Under the pieces are notes generated by a model, which ran no database searches, had not been told where the DNA came from, and worked only from the letters and a program-made list of their open reading frames with translations. Below, piece after piece: positions 5,813 through 6,531 of a stretch of 6,531 bases of DNA (position 1 is its first letter; the number at the start of each line of letters is the position of its first letter). The translations under genes were made by a program, and so were the position numbers. This stretch comes from an uncultured Collinsella sp. (GTDB lineage Bacteria; Actinomycetota; Coriobacteriia; Coriobacteriales; Coriobacteriaceae): NCBI GenBank assembly GCA_902489295.1, contig CABTZM010000121.1, positions 1-6,531 of the forward strand, read 5' to 3'.

Positions 5813-6310
5813 ATGCCGGGCGAGAATTTTCCTGGCGATAGGATCGTCAGCTTGGTCGATGAGCTCGAAGGGCTGATCGAGGAAGCCAAGCCGCCTTTCG
5901 GCAAGAACGCTCAGTTCAAGGTCATCGACGCCGACGTGTTCTTCAACATCCTCGACGAGATCCGCATGAGCTATCCCGAGGAGTGGCAGAAGTCCCGCCG
6001 TATCCTTAAGGAGCGCGAGGAGCTTATGGCTTCCGCCGCCGCTCAGGCCGATTCCATCATCGCCGACGCTCAGCAGCAGGCCCTCACCATTGCCGGTGAG
6101 CAGGAGATCGTCCGCCTTGCGCAGCAGCAGGCCGACGACATCCGCGATCGTGCCCAGCAGTACGAGCGCGAGACGCGTTATGCTGCCGAGGACTACGCAG
6201 AGCAGGTCTTTACGCACTTGGAGGAGAACCTCAAGAGCCTGACCGGCACCGTTACCCGTTGCCGTCAGCAGCTCAACGAGGGTGCCGCCCAGCAGAATGG
6301 TCAGTGGTAA
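5813..6310 (+). CDS. SepIVA/DivIVA-like coiled-coil protein
   Basis: This 165-residue protein has no signal peptide or membrane segment. Residues 10-26 (RIVSLVDELEGLIEEAK) and 37-68 (VIDADVFFNILDEIRMSYPEEW then a charged helix) resemble the start of mycobacterial SepIVA (Rv2927c), which has a similar LDEL-IVEEA segment and then LELIDDI. Residues about 69-130 form a long Ala/Gln/Glu-rich helix with repeated ADSIIADAQQQA and QQADDIRDRAQQ patterns, typical of a coiled coil. The end (about 132-154, HLEENLKSLTGTVTRCRQQL) also resembles the SepIVA C-terminus. It is shorter than SepIVA (about 245 residues), mainly in the coiled coil. As in mycobacteria, it sits directly before a DUF177 gene. A role in polar growth or septum formation is inferred from this resemblance, recalled from memory. 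Such genes are sometimes annotated as ATP synthase subunit b because of the helix, but there is no membrane anchor. One base is shared with the next gene. Confidence 0.7.
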   Translation: MPGENFPGDRIVSLVDELEGLIEEAKPPFGKNAQFKVIDADVFFNILDEIRMSYPEEWQKSRRILKEREELMASAAAQADSIIADAQQQALTIAGEQEIVRLAQQQADDIRDRAQQYERETRYAAEDYAEQVFTHLEENLKSLTGTVTRCRQQLNEGAAQQNGQW

Positions 6311-6531
6311 TGGCTGAGTTCCCGAGCGTTACCGTCGATCTTTCCGAGCAGCTCGAGTTTCCTGGAGATTCGTATCCGCTGACCGGTAAGGTCGATGTCG
6401 CCACCTACACGGTGGGCGAGAAGGAGTACCAGCTACAGGACGGCATCGACTACGACGTTGTCTTTACCAATGCCGGTACCGGTGTCTTGCTCACGGGCAT
6501 GGTTCGCGCGCACGCCACCGGCGAGTGCGAC
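6310..6531 (+). CDS. DUF177/YceD family protein, 5' part (cut by window end)
   Basis: The first 74 codons are present, beginning MAEFPSVTVDLSEQLEF, and the frame is still open at the window edge. Residues 56-74 (GTGVLLTGMVRAHATGECD) match the DUF177 core, where a strand of the type V-x-V-x-G-x-V-x-A leads into Cys-x-Arg-Cys; here the first Cys and the Asp are the last visible residues. Members of this family are linked to 23S rRNA accumulation and are usually followed by rpmF (ribosomal protein L32), which would lie just outside. The ATG overlaps the stop of the SepIVA-like gene (TAATG) and has no strong ribosome binding site, so translation is probably coupled to the upstream gene. Confidence 0.85.
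   Translation, partial: MAEFPSVTVDLSEQLEFPGDSYPLTGKVDVATYTVGEKEYQLQDGIDYDVVFTNAGTGVLLTGMVRAHATGECD

Overview
This window looks like ordinary chromosomal housekeeping DNA from a high-GC Gram-positive bacterium. The best guess is a member of the Coriobacteriia (Collinsella-like). The basis is the strong C/G preference at third codon positions, clear AAGGAG-type ribosome binding sites, and an actinobacterial gene order: DAK2 protein, recG, rsmD, coaD, then a SepIVA-like coiled-coil gene before a DUF177 gene. The genus is inference from gene order and protein character, not from a database match. All genes lie on the + strand.

Region 1 (1-220) holds two identical tRNA-Asn(GTT) genes in tandem, with CCA encoded, closed by a strong intrinsic terminator. 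Region 2 (221-379) is a gene-free leader of about 160 bases. It contains a perfect 12-bp palindrome and a weak promoter candidate. Region 3 (380-5744) is a tightly packed run of five genes: an Asp23/Gls24 (YloU) family protein, a FakA/YloV-type fatty acid kinase catalytic subunit, the RecG helicase, the 16S rRNA methyltransferase RsmD, and phosphopantetheine adenylyltransferase CoaD. The gaps are 27 and 10 bases, followed by overlaps of 4 and 8 bases, which suggests one operon with translational coupling. Region 4 (5745-6531) has a 68-base gap with an extended -10 promoter candidate. It is followed by a SepIVA/DivIVA-like coiled-coil gene and, overlapping it by one base (TAATG), the start of a DUF177/YceD gene cut off by the window end.

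Together the genes cover fatty acid phosphorylation (FakA), envelope stress or membrane association (Asp23 family), replication fork repair (RecG), ribosome maturation (RsmD, DUF177), coenzyme A synthesis (CoaD) and probably polar growth or division (SepIVA-like). I see no mobile element, CRISPR array, defence system or other undescribed system. The points most worth a second look are the SepIVA-like gene with its possible leaderless five-codon ORF, a lineage-type variation in the RecG C-terminal translocation motif, and the palindrome upstream of the operon.
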